Source: Zygotorulaspora mrakii
Taxonomy: Eukaryota > Ascomycota > Saccharomycetes > Saccharomycetales > Saccharomycetaceae
Length of the DNA stretch: 64,000 nucleotides
Assembly (NCBI RefSeq): GCF_013402915.1
Contig: NC_050726.1
Span: 141,501-205,500 of the forward strand
Direction: 5' to 3'
The translations under genes and the position numbers were made by a program. The notes beneath the pieces are model-generated. The model had not been told where the DNA came from and did not search any database. It saw only the letters and a list, made by a program, of their open reading frames with translations. Shown piece by piece: positions 1-9,057 of this stretch; position 1 is the stretch's first letter; every line of letters starts with the position of its first letter.

Positions 1-125
1 CTGAGGCTGTAAACTTGATTCTTTCGGTTGACGAAACAATTACAAACCAAGAAAGTCAACCAGCCAATGCCGGTATGGCCCCACCCCCTGGTGCTGGTAG
101 AGGAAGAGGTCTACCTATGCATTAA
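1..125 (+). CDS. CCT7: CCT7, TCP-1 eta subunit of the cytosolic chaperonin (3' end only)
   Basis: The window opens inside this gene; only about 40 C-terminal codons are present, in frame from base 3 to the TAA at 123-125. The visible tail contains the stretch LILSVDETITN followed by a Gly/Pro/Arg-rich end (GAGRGRG), which is the characteristic C-terminus of the yeast CCT eta subunit. The CCT/TRiC complex is an ATP-driven double ring that folds actin and tubulin in the cytosol. In S. cerevisiae CCT7 is YJL111W, next to GZF3 (YJL110C), which fits the gene found just downstream here. Identification rests on a short tail plus gene order. Confidence 0.85.
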   Translation, partial: EAVNLILSVDETITNQESQPANAGMAPPPGAGRGRGLPMH

Positions 126-212
126 AAATGTAGATAACAATTCTCTCTAATTTCTATATATATATAGAAGCTTATTAATGCACAAATAGAAAAATAGATG
201 CTAAGTGTAATC

Positions 213-812
213 CTACCCTCTCAACGCGCGCAAACGTTGGGCCAGTTTATCTTCCTTTTCTTCATTAACTTCAGTTTGCTTAATTTCAGGCAGACTATCT
301 ACTTTGGCACTCTGTCTCAGTTCTAGGCCATTTTCATCGGCTACTTTGTTCATGAGTTCGTCAACTTTATCGGCATCAACAATAACGGCATCTGAGCTAG
401 TTCCCATATCCTCATACACGTTTACACTAGCATCTAGATCTTCAAATTGCTGCTCAAATTTATCCATTATCATCGTGATCTGCTGCAAATTCATGCTTTG
501 TAAAGCTTTATCCATGCCGCGACATACGGACGCCATAGAGCCAGAAACTTGTCTCATAGTTACAGCTGTTTGTACCCTTGAAGAAACCGAATCAACTCTT
601 GATGCCAGTTTTAGAAGCTGTAACCTTTCGTTTTTCTTTCTGATGGCATTTGAGGCGTATATTCTTGCTATTTCTTCGCTTTCATTCAAAGCTTTCTTTA
701 ATTTGTTAGCTTCCTGCTTCTCTTCCTTGGAGGCCCTTTGCGCTTGCTTCTGTAGTTGTCTCGAAGTGAACTTCAGTTGAAATAAGGTGTTCTCAAGTCC
801 AGCTGCAGACAT
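213..812 (-). CDS. DID2: Did2/Vps46/CHMP1, ESCRT-III-associated protein
   Basis: A 199-residue protein nearly identical in length to S. cerevisiae Did2 (204 aa). Did2 is a late-acting ESCRT-III family member that recruits the AAA ATPase Vps4 to endosomes during multivesicular-body sorting. The N-terminal half is basic and predicted helical (residues about 1-100, with a TFLQ-like LENTLFQLKF start). The C-terminal half is acidic and ends in the MIT-interacting motif type 1 (LAQRLRALRG), which binds the MIT domain of Vps4. The start ATG at 812 matches the family N-terminus. The gene is convergent with CCT7, whose stop lies about 90 bp away. In S. cerevisiae DID2 is YKR035W-A, on a different chromosome from CCT7. 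Confidence 0.97.
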   Translation of the reverse strand: MSAAGLENTLFQLKFTSRQLQKQAQRASKEEKQEANKLKKALNESEEIARIYASNAIRKKNERLQLLKLASRVDSVSSRVQTAVTMRQVSGSMASVCRGMDKALQSMNLQQITMIMDKFEQQFEDLDASVNVYEDMGTSSDAVIVDADKVDELMNKVADENGLELRQSAKVDSLPEIKQTEVNEEKEDKLAQRLRALRG

Positions 813-1057
813 TTGAATTTGTTATCGAGTGAACTGTTAACTACTCTTATCGTCTTCTTCTTTGTAGGTTTGAGGAGACTTCGTTTTTTTCAATCCTCCT
901 TGAGTGATCGCTTAATTCAAGAAATTAGATTAGTGTCAGAGCTATTAAACATGACCTCCGAAAAAAAAAAATAAAAAAAATACACACGCTACAGACTCGT
1001 ATGCCCATGCTAGCTCAATGCCGTTCTCTTATAGTAAGTAAGGTTTGCTAGAATAAC

Positions 1058-2785
1058 CTAATGTTTTAATGCTTGAATTTCAGTATGCAAAGTTTTGCAC
1101 CTCTCGTCCAATTCGAAGATGTGTCTTTTGTAAAGGTCAGTGACCAATTCCAACTCGCTGATTCTTGTCTTCAACTTGATTACTTCTTCTTCACTTCGCA
1201 AGGTTTCACTAAGGGGGGTTTCCACATTCTCACTTTTGCTTGAACTTTTATTATGATGATCATTACTAAAATGTTGTAGCTGCTGTTGTAGTTGTGATTG
1301 TGGTTGTGGTTGTGGTTGTGGTTGTGGTTGCTGTTGCAGTGGCTGATGTAGAGTAGATTGTATTGGTGTAGGCAGAGATGTGACGGGAGGAGGGGGTGAG
1401 ACATAGCGTTGTGGTATGGAAGTATCTCGTACCAATGAAGACGTACTGCTATGAGTGGTGAGTGCCGCATTAGGAAATGTATTAGGTGATGTTGCGGAGG
1501 GGCTATTCCTCTGATTCAGAGAAGCGTTATTGGTATTGTTTTCATTGAGTACATCATTGATCGACGTTACATGGTATGAAACTTGTTTGGCAATTGGAGC
1601 ATTTTGTGGAGCCATAGGTGGTGAACCAAATCGGTCATTCATCGAACTAGAATTTAAGCTTACGTTACGAGCACTGTTCGCATTTAAATGAGGGCTTTGA
1701 TTTGCATTAGTATTCACCCCTGAATTGCTTTGACCCGGGTTCACATCCCCTAGCAGACACGATAAGTGCGGTAATTGGGTGGCCGATGCAGCTTGTGAAG
1801 CAGACGGCGACATAGTTACGGAGGACATGTATTCATTTTTGACAGCAGATCCTCCACTATGCGCCTTAGGTTTCAATTCAGGTTTCGAGGAATCACTAGA
1901 CATCAAAATTTCCAACGTTGTAGCTGCAGATCTAATGTCTTTGGATTCTGATGACGACAACTGATTGCCGTCATTGATCTTTGCTCTTTTGATCCGCAGT
2001 CCATTTCCGTCGTTGTTTTCAGCCCCGCTACCCTCTCCATTAACAATTCCATTCCCACTCCCATCATTATTTGCTTGTACGTTACCGTTTCCATAGACTG
2101 TCTTACTACTCTTTTCTACATTATTTATCTTTTTGCGTTTCTTATCATCACTATGGGACCTCTTGTGGCCCTCTACAATCCTTGGACTTGAAGGTGTGTT
2201 TGAGTGTAAATGACCGGGATCGTTATTGTGGTGGTTGTGAGTACCTTTCCTATTTCTCGATTTTATAACATCTGTTTTCAAGCTGATTGGTCTTGGCCTA
2301 CCATGCAATTTGAGGAACAAACCGCAAGCATTACAAAGAACTGCGCCATTTTCGTCTCTTCTCCACAATGGAGTAGTTACCGTGAAGCAGTTTTTGCATA
2401 CAGGTCCAGTGTTACCACCCTGCTTCATATTTAACAGCACAGAGTTTGGTGAGGATGTTGAGGAGGAGTTATCACCACCACTTGCCTCGCTTCCAGAGCT
2501 TGCACCATTGGGCGACTGCTGAGTCGACGACGAAAGCGTGACATTCTGTTTACCATTGTATGGATAAAATATTTCGCCTGGCCTACTGCCATTCCCATTG
2601 GCATTGCCATTGCTACCACCTCCATTACTGCTACTGCTGTTAGTACCGTTACTATTTCCGTTTCCATTTTTACTCCCATAGCCCAGACCACTCCTTAATG
2701 AGCTTTTATCATGACTGTTCCGAGCATCCTTGCCCTCCAATCTTTCCGTCAACGAAGAAATCATCGACGTCGTGGATTCAGTCAT
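1058..2785 (-). CDS. GZF3: GATA-type zinc-finger transcription factor, Gzf3/Dal80 ortholog
   Basis: A 575-residue GATA factor. One GATA zinc finger lies at residues 130-154 (C130, C133, C151, C154; C-X2-C-X17-C-X2-C), followed by a basic tail. The last 45 residues form a leucine-zipper-like coiled coil ([13 protein letters not shown] onward), the dimerisation region shared by Dal80 and Gzf3. The rest is low-complexity Asn/Ser/Gly, with a Gln-Pro repeat before the zipper. In S. cerevisiae Dal80 and Gzf3 repress nitrogen-catabolite genes by binding GATAAG sites against Gln3/Gat1; they are ohnologs, and this single gene represents their ancestor. Length is nearer Gzf3 (551 aa) than Dal80 (269 aa), so I use that symbol. 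GATA sites in its upstream region suggest auto- or cross-regulation. Confidence 0.93.
   Translation of the reverse strand: MTESTTSMISSLTERLEGKDARNSHDKSSLRSGLGYGSKNGNGNSNGTNSSSSNGGGSNGNANGNGSRPGEIFYPYNGKQNVTLSSSTQQSPNGASSGSEASGGDNSSSTSSPNSVLLNMKQGGNTGPVCKNCFTVTTPLWRRDENGAVLCNACGLFLKLHGRPRPISLKTDVIKSRNRKGTHNHHNNDPGHLHSNTPSSPRIVEGHKRSHSDDKKRKKINNVEKSSKTVYGNGNVQANNDGSGNGIVNGEGSGAENNDGNGLRIKRAKINDGNQLSSSESKDIRSAATTLEILMSSDSSKPELKPKAHSGGSAVKNEYMSSVTMSPSASQAASATQLPHLSCLLGDVNPGQSNSGVNTNANQSPHLNANSARNVSLNSSSMNDRFGSPPMAPQNAPIAKQVSYHVTSINDVLNENNTNNASLNQRNSPSATSPNTFPNAALTTHSSTSSLVRDTSIPQRYVSPPPPVTSLPTPIQSTLHQPLQQQPQPQPQPQPQSQLQQQLQHFSNDHHNKSSSKSENVETPLSETLRSEEEVIKLKTRISELELVTDLYKRHIFELDERCKTLHTEIQALKH
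1298..1330. repeat. Hexanucleotide repeat TGTGGT inside GZF3
   Basis: About five and a half tandem copies of TGTGGT, reading as alternating Gln-Pro on the minus strand. It lies inside the coding region between the zinc finger and the leucine zipper. In-frame hexamer repeats change length without shifting frame, so length variation between strains is likely (inference). Confidence 0.9.
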
Positions 2786-3705
2786 CTTTGCCAGTAATAA
2801 GAAAGCACTGTTGCCCTACACTATATACAGCGATATTGCTCTTGTTCGTTTATCTTTATATCTACCTCGGCAAATAATGCGATCAAACCACGATAAGAAA
2901 ATTTTTCAATCTGAAAATTATTTGCAAAGAAAATTTTTTTTATCAAGACCAAGCACAGTCAAGTGTAAATGACTACGCAAACACATCTTACGCACCTATC
3001 TGTAATCCAACACCTAAATTTAAGTGGATTTATATACTGTACTGCTATCTGAATAAAGCAACACACAAGAGCTCTTCTCATCTTCCCACCTGCTCGCACT
3101 CTATTTTACTCCTTCCTCTTCACATTCTATGCCCCTATCGCAGCCACATTAACCGGCCGTCCACAGCGGGCGGATCATCCCTCCGATGACCATCCTCGTA
3201 TCGATAATCTTATTGAGCAATGCGCTGCTGCACTGCGATTCCTCCTTATTCTATTATTCGCGAATTCTCTGCGACGACTTGTGCTTTTGTTATCTTATCT
3301 TTGATAAGCCCACGCTTTATTTGGGCACAGCGGTTTTCCCGTCACGACTCATCAAATTGGCTTTGATCGCGCATTACACGTGTTTTTGAGAGCCCAGTAG
3401 GCTGGGGAGGGAAATATCACCAATGGAGGACGTTGCGGTGGTTTCCGATACGCTGGAGAGATGCCTCTGTGCAATCTCAATCTCTTCTCAAATGGCTTTG
3501 TATGGCATCAAATCGCCGGATTCATTGTAATCAAGAAATGCGCCCACTTCAGATCTTATATCCGGGTTACCCAGCAAGTTCTTTCAGCTTTGTTCAACAA
3601 GGGCGGCAAAAATGTTGCTGGAGCAAGATGTTAAAATGTAAACAAATATTCATCAGGAGAAGAACGTGTGGAGTCTGTCGGTTGTTTAGCCAAGTGGAAG
3701 TTCCA
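2786..3705. promoter_or_regulatory. Divergent GZF3/SPO14 intergenic region with clustered GATA sites
   Basis: About 920 bp without a convincing gene, between the GZF3 ATG and the preferred SPO14 ATG. GATAAG sites for Dal80/Gzf3/Gln3/Gat1 are visible at 2892-2897 (plus) and as a tight cluster at 3290-3308: TTATCT, CTTATC, TTATCT and GATAAG on alternating strands in 19 bp. A GATAAT is at 3203-3208 and an E-box CACGTG at 3377-3382. A short open frame (3423-3530, 35 codons, ATG start) lies in the second half and would be an upstream ORF if transcribed with SPO14. A GC-rich CGG/CCG patch lies near 3150-3178. Confidence 0.6.
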
Positions 3706-6700
3706 ATGGGCACAAATACGGGCACCGATGCGGTTATTCCAGGTATTTCAGACGCTGGAGAGCTAGACAACGGGGGAAAGAAAGGGTGGAAATCGGGTGT
3801 GGAAGACCCTGATAAAAATGAGCAGCAGGCCAGGGATGAAGAGCAGAGAAGAATTGAGGGTATTGATGGAGCTGGAGACAAGGAAGCAGTGTACAAGAAC
3901 TTGATTTTCCACGGTGTACCGAATTGCACAGTAAGCGATACGGAGGGGCACCAAGTGGAGCAAGAAGAGGAGGATGCTCAAAATGAGCAACATGAGGCGG
4001 AATCCTACCCAGAGCAGGAACTTAAACAGGACGTTCGGCAGTCACGTACCAAGTCTTTCATACAGGACCAGCAGTTCGAAGTATGGCGCAAGGAGTTCAA
4101 GGAAGCCTTTCGGAAGGTCGCCACGTTTTCGCGGTTTAAGTCACCGTGGAAGCAGCAGCATCAGCAGCCGCAATCGCAGCCTCAGAATCCTCAGCACTTA
4201 CTAAATGAGAAGGATTTGTACACTCAAAAATTGGCCTCCGATCTTATCGATTCTCTTTTGGCGGGATGCCCAGCTGCATTGTTCCCAAGTTGCCAATTTC
4301 TAAGAGACGAGCATGGCCAAAAGAGGGCACCTATGCTATTGGCAATGCTTGGAGTCCGGGTTGAGCCGTATACGCCTCGCGAATCCAGTTCTGATAAAAC
4401 TGGCCCCAGATCTAGAGGTAATAATGATACAGATGATGATACGAGTTCCATATTTTCTCAAGCTTTTGAACCATCGAGGAATGAAGAGCACACTAAAAAA
4501 TTGTTCAAATTACAATTGGAGTACGGAATTGGTGAAAATAGATTGAAATGGCACGTCATAAAGAGTTATAAGGACTTGAACAATTTACACAATAAATTAA
4601 AACTTGTCTCGTTCCAGCAAAACACTTTGAACAAAATTTACATCGACCACTACAGATTCAATAAAATGCATATACCGCATTTTCCACGTTTAGGTGATCG
4701 CGAAAGAAATTTAATGAACTCTTCTGTTGGAAATGGAAGGCAGGATCATCAAAATTCGAGCCAAGAAGAGAGAAACCCATTATCAGCATCTTCTTTGTCA
4801 CCGACATCTTCAAGATCTTCTTTGAGTTCTATGAGATCGTCTTTAAATTTTGCAATTGACAAATTCAAAGTTAAGCATCTGCAGGATCTCATTGAAGAGG
4901 AGGATGACTACAACCAGCCAATGTATCTGCGACTAGAGAGATACCTAAGACTGTTAAATATAGCACTTTCTGTTAGACCTCAGGCAAATAGATTATTCCA
5001 ATTCTATGAGTTATCACCAATCGGAAACTTACTAAGTTATGAAGTCGGTCTTCAAGGAAAACAAGGCCAACTAATTATTAGATCAACTGCAAAGAGTCAA
5101 GGCTGGAGAGTTTCCCATTTTAGCTTCAATGATCTCAGGGAAATGATTGAAAGACACACAACAAAGTGGTTTCTCGTCAGACATTCTTATATCCTTTATG
5201 TGTCAGATCTTTGCTCTACAACACCGTTGGATGTTTTTTTGGTTGATTCTCAGTTTCATATCAAATGGTCGGGCAATAAAAAACAAGACTATAATGTTAA
5301 TATAAATGATACAGACTTAAATCAAGATAACAAAAGAAAAATCTCGACCAAATTATTGATCACTTTAAGTAATAGCGAGAGGAAATTACAAGTTATTTGT
5401 AAATCAGAAGCTTCATTGAAGCAATGGGTTTCGTCAATTTCACACATGGTTAAAAATACTATCTGGTCTAAACCTCATAGATTTGATAGTTTTGCTCCAG
5501 TTAGAAAAAATGCTTTTTGTAAATTTCTAGTTGATGGTAGAGATTATTTTTGGGCTTTGAGCGAGGCTTTACTAATGGCGGAAGACGTTATATATATTCA
5601 TGATTGGTGGTTGTCACCAGAACTGTACATGCGTCGACCAGTAAATGGTAATCAAGAGTTTAGAATTGATAGGATCCTGAAAAGGAAAGCCGAAAAGGGT
5701 ATTAAAGTTTTTATTGTAGTTTACAGAAATGTTGGTACAACTGTCGGAACCGATAGTTCTTGGACAAAGCACTCAATGTTAAATTTACACCCCAATATTC
5801 ATCTAATAAGATCCCCAAACCAATGGTTACAGAACACATACTTTTGGGCACATCATGAAAAAATGACGGTTATAGACAATACTATTGCATTTATGGGTGG
5901 TATAGATTTATGTTATGGGCGTTATGATACCCCCGAACATAGCTTATGTGATGATCATGCAAATCTAAAGGATCAAATATTTCCTGGAAAAGATTATTCT
6001 AACGCTCGTATATGTGACTTTTTTGATCTAGATAAACCCTTTGAATCCATGTATGATAGAAGCAAAATTCCGAGAATGCCATGGCATGACGTTCATACGA
6101 TGACAATAGGTGAAGCAGCAAGAGATATGGCGAGACATTTCGTTCAAAGATGGAATTATCTTTTGAGACAGAAAAGACCAAGTAGACCAACCCCTTTGCT
6201 GACCCCACCGAGTGATTTCACCAGAGATGAAATAGAAAATTCATCATTTTTCAAGATGCTCAAACCTAGATCAACATGTGAAGTTCAAGTTCTTAGAAGT
6301 GCGGGCAATTGGTCATTGGGCCTGAAAGAAACGGAAAAATCCATTCAAAATGCATATCTGAAATTGATAGAAACAAGTGAGCACTATATTTATATTGAAA
6401 ATCAGTTTTTTATAACAGCCTCTCAATGGGATGGTGTTGTTATCGAGAATAAAGTTGGTGATGCAATAGTTGATAGGATTATTAGAGCGAATAGTGAGGG
6501 CAAAGTTTGGAAGGCATTCATTTTAATTCCATTGATGCCAGGTTTTGATTCACCGATTGACCAACCTGAAGCTTCGAGTGTTCGTGTCATAATGCAATGT
6601 CAATATCAAAGTATTTCTCGAGGAGAAACTTCCATATTTTCGAAATTGAAAAAGTTGAACATAGATCCAATGCAATATATTCAATTTTACTCCCTGAGAA

Positions 6701-8532
6701 AGTGGTCTACAATCGGTCCTAATAAGAAATTGGTAACAGAGCAGCTGTACGTTCATGGTAAAGTTTTAATCGTGGATGATAGAAGTTGTATTATAGGGAG
6801 TGCTAATATCAATGAAAGGTCTCAGCTGGGCTGTAGGGATAGTGAGGTTGCAATGCTCATTAGGGATACAGACCTTGTAAAATCAAAAATGGACGATGGG
6901 GTCTACTATGCTGGAAGATTCGCATTGGAGTTACGAAAAAGATTAATGCGGGAGCATTTAGGCTGTAATGTAGATTTGGTCGAAGTAGTGGAGAGAAAGT
7001 TCGGCCGTTTGGAAACGATTGCTAGGAATAACTATAAAGAACTACATTTGCTTGCTGAAGACTCGACAAAAAATGATAAGCTTGATTCTGCCATGCTGGA
7101 GTTGGCTTACCGTGAAATATTTGACGTTGATTACAGTGATCCGTGGAAATCTAAATATTCTTCTTTACCTAATGTCAATTCATATGGAATATCTCATCCA
7201 TTCTCTAAACCTTCCAATGAAGAATGTTTCAAGAACGATTTTGATGATTTGCAGAGGATCGAAAGTGATAATAAGAAAACAGCTCTGCCAGATAGGCGAA
7301 CGAAAACGAAAGCAAATCAGAATTTGTCATGTGATGGTTTATTAAATTATCATACCTTCAATTATAGAGCTGGCGAGGAAAACATAGGAATTAGGGATAA
7401 CAAACCAATAAGTACGGATCCGAGATTAACAAACAATAAAAAGCATCAAGAAGATGTAGATGGTTTCGGTCTTGACGGTTGGAAGCATGTAACAAAACAC
7501 TTCAAGAAAAATGTGACAGAGCAGCTTAGAGCGTGGGCCACTGCTGCTTTAGGTAAAAATAAAAATTCGAAGGGCTCCCTTGATTTCTTACCTGAGAAGA
7601 ATGACATCGAACAATATTTGCAAGAAGAATCTATTACTAGTGAGCAGAAATGGGACATGTTGAAAAGGATATGCTACTTGCAGCATTTGTCTTATAAAAA
7701 TAGAAGAAATGCAGCTAGAGAGAAGGACGCATCCTCTGAAGTTTCAGGGAATGCGGGAAGTGACGGGCACAACGGTATCCATAAATTGCACCAAGATATT
7801 CTTAAAGAACAAGAACTAGATGATCGTGATATCGACGAATTGTTGGAACAGCTGGCACCAAATTTCACGGAACAAGACGATTCCCAAAAGGAGTTGATGA
7901 ATTTAAAATTCATTGATCCTTATTCATTTGACGATCCCTTATCGGTATACTTTTACGACGATCTCTGGTTTTCGGTTGCACTCCGCAACACGTTGTTGTT
8001 TAGACTGGTGTTTCATTGTCAACCAGATAACGCAGTGCAATCCTGGAGAGACTATAAAGAGTACAATAGGTTGGCCGAAGAATTTTCTGAAAGCCAAGAT
8101 CAACTAATTGAGATTGAAATGGGCTCGCGCAGCACCCAATCAACCACTGAGACACAAAATTCGAGAGAAGATGCGGGTGACGGAGAATTACCATTGAAAA
8201 AAGATACTAAAGCACATATTCACAAAGGCATCAGAATTGCAGATATACCTCAAAATGAACTCCATGAAACAGGTCTTGACCAAGAACCTACCAAAAGGGA
8301 TATGGACAAAGAGAGACGCTCTAAAGCCACCGCTTTAAAAATGAGGCTCTCAGGAAGTTTACTTTACGGCACAAACCAACGTATTTTCGACAAGTTTACT
8401 GCCAGACGGATCCTTGAAAGACTTCATGGACACCTAGTCATATTTCCAACCGAGTGGCTTTCCAGGGAGGTGGAGTCAAAAAATTGGTTTTACAATGTTG
8501 ATAGGCTCGCTCCAATCGAAATTTTCGATTGA
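3706..8532 (+). CDS. SPO14: Spo14, phospholipase D1 (PX-PH-HKD type)
   Basis: Phosphatidylcholine-hydrolysing phospholipase D, which makes phosphatidic acid and in S. cerevisiae is needed for prospore-membrane formation in meiosis. The 1608-residue product (S. cerevisiae 1683) contains a PX region, a split PH region and two catalytic HKD motifs: H-E-K-M-T-V-I-D at about residue 717 and H-G-K-V-L-I-V-D at about residue 1017, each followed by the family GG/GSANINERS signature. The C-terminus (LSGSLLYG, GHLVIFPTEWL) is also conserved. Start choice: in-frame ATGs occur at 3502, 3538, 3628 and 3706. The reading frame upstream of 3706 is Cys/Trp/Arg-rich and unlike the family, and an out-of-frame uORF precedes it, so I prefer 3706; a longer N-terminus is possible. 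The first ~700 bp are clearly GC-richer than the rest. Confidence 0.95.
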   Translation: MGTNTGTDAVIPGISDAGELDNGGKKGWKSGVEDPDKNEQQARDEEQRRIEGIDGAGDKEAVYKNLIFHGVPNCTVSDTEGHQVEQEEEDAQNEQHEAESYPEQELKQDVRQSRTKSFIQDQQFEVWRKEFKEAFRKVATFSRFKSPWKQQHQQPQSQPQNPQHLLNEKDLYTQKLASDLIDSLLAGCPAALFPSCQFLRDEHGQKRAPMLLAMLGVRVEPYTPRESSSDKTGPRSRGNNDTDDDTSSIFSQAFEPSRNEEHTKKLFKLQLEYGIGENRLKWHVIKSYKDLNNLHNKLKLVSFQQNTLNKIYIDHYRFNKMHIPHFPRLGDRERNLMNSSVGNGRQDHQNSSQEERNPLSASSLSPTSSRSSLSSMRSSLNFAIDKFKVKHLQDLIEEEDDYNQPMYLRLERYLRLLNIALSVRPQANRLFQFYELSPIGNLLSYEVGLQGKQGQLIIRSTAKSQGWRVSHFSFNDLREMIERHTTKWFLVRHSYILYVSDLCSTTPLDVFLVDSQFHIKWSGNKKQDYNVNINDTDLNQDNKRKISTKLLITLSNSERKLQVICKSEASLKQWVSSISHMVKNTIWSKPHRFDSFAPVRKNAFCKFLVDGRDYFWALSEALLMAEDVIYIHDWWLSPELYMRRPVNGNQEFRIDRILKRKAEKGIKVFIVVYRNVGTTVGTDSSWTKHSMLNLHPNIHLIRSPNQWLQNTYFWAHHEKMTVIDNTIAFMGGIDLCYGRYDTPEHSLCDDHANLKDQIFPGKDYSNARICDFFDLDKPFESMYDRSKIPRMPWHDVHTMTIGEAARDMARHFVQRWNYLLRQKRPSRPTPLLTPPSDFTRDEIENSSFFKMLKPRSTCEVQVLRSAGNWSLGLKETEKSIQNAYLKLIETSEHYIYIENQFFITASQWDGVVIENKVGDAIVDRIIRANSEGKVWKAFILIPLMPGFDSPIDQPEASSVRVIMQCQYQSISRGETSIFSKLKKLNIDPMQYIQFYSLRKWSTIGPNKKLVTEQLYVHGKVLIVDDRSCIIGSANINERSQLGCRDSEVAMLIRDTDLVKSKMDDGVYYAGRFALELRKRLMREHLGCNVDLVEVVERKFGRLETIARNNYKELHLLAEDSTKNDKLDSAMLELAYREIFDVDYSDPWKSKYSSLPNVNSYGISHPFSKPSNEECFKNDFDDLQRIESDNKKTALPDRRTKTKANQNLSCDGLLNYHTFNYRAGEENIGIRDNKPISTDPRLTNNKKHQEDVDGFGLDGWKHVTKHFKKNVTEQLRAWATAALGKNKNSKGSLDFLPEKNDIEQYLQEESITSEQKWDMLKRICYLQHLSYKNRRNAAREKDASSEVSGNAGSDGHNGIHKLHQDILKEQELDDRDIDELLEQLAPNFTEQDDSQKELMNLKFIDPYSFDDPLSVYFYDDLWFSVALRNTLLFRLVFHCQPDNAVQSWRDYKEYNRLAEEFSESQDQLIEIEMGSRSTQSTTETQNSREDAGDGELPLKKDTKAHIHKGIRIADIPQNELHETGLDQEPTKRDMDKERRSKATALKMRLSGSLLYGTNQRIFDKFTARRILERLHGHLVIFPTEWLSREVESKNWFYNVDRLAPIEIFD

Positions 8533-9057
8533 TACTGAAAGCCGTGTGCTCGTCGTACATTCTGATTGTTGAAATAATACGTCAGATTAGCGAATAGAAA
8601 ACCCACATGAATAATTGATAAGAGAGGTGTTTCTAATTTTTCCGGTGATTATGGCTAAAAAATGTCTAAACGATTTATGTACGACAATAAAGGCTGCAAG
8701 AGCCAAAAAGAGAAACAAACTTTCGTCTCTTTGTACGTATGACATGCACATTTGGGAATATTGAGATATGGTCGATTCAAATCTTATCTGGGAAATTTGA
8801 GTAGGGAACACTTAGCATAAAAGGGTATAATTGATCTTATCAAATGATTGACAAAGATACGGACGGACTGACGACCTTGCAGATAAATTCCACGGGCGTA
8901 CCCCTGTGCACCTCCGATAATACAGGTTGCTTAAATATAGGTTAATATGGTTGTCAATAATGTTAAATTCCTAACGAAACATTGAAGGTTCCTTTATTGA
9001 CTGAGGGAAAGGAATAAAACTTGATTGTGCTACCTGAAGCAACGGATCCAAAGTGCA
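8533..9057. other. Intergenic region SPO14 to unknown gene, nothing recognised
   Basis: About 525 bp between the SPO14 stop and the next ATG, both on the plus strand. An open frame on the minus strand (8587-8811) lacks an ATG start and resembles nothing I know. No tRNA or clear regulatory site was seen. It presumably holds the SPO14 3' end and the promoter of the following gene. Confidence 0.5.

Noticed and set aside
302..304. Many overlapping antisense open frames across real genes, for example over DID2, UTP10 and GZF3
   Set aside because: They follow codon-phase shadows of the true genes, lack family similarity, and many start with non-ATG codons.
8587..8811. Minus-strand open frame downstream of SPO14 with a hydrophobic middle
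   Set aside because: No ATG at the start (GTG), short, no recognisable family.
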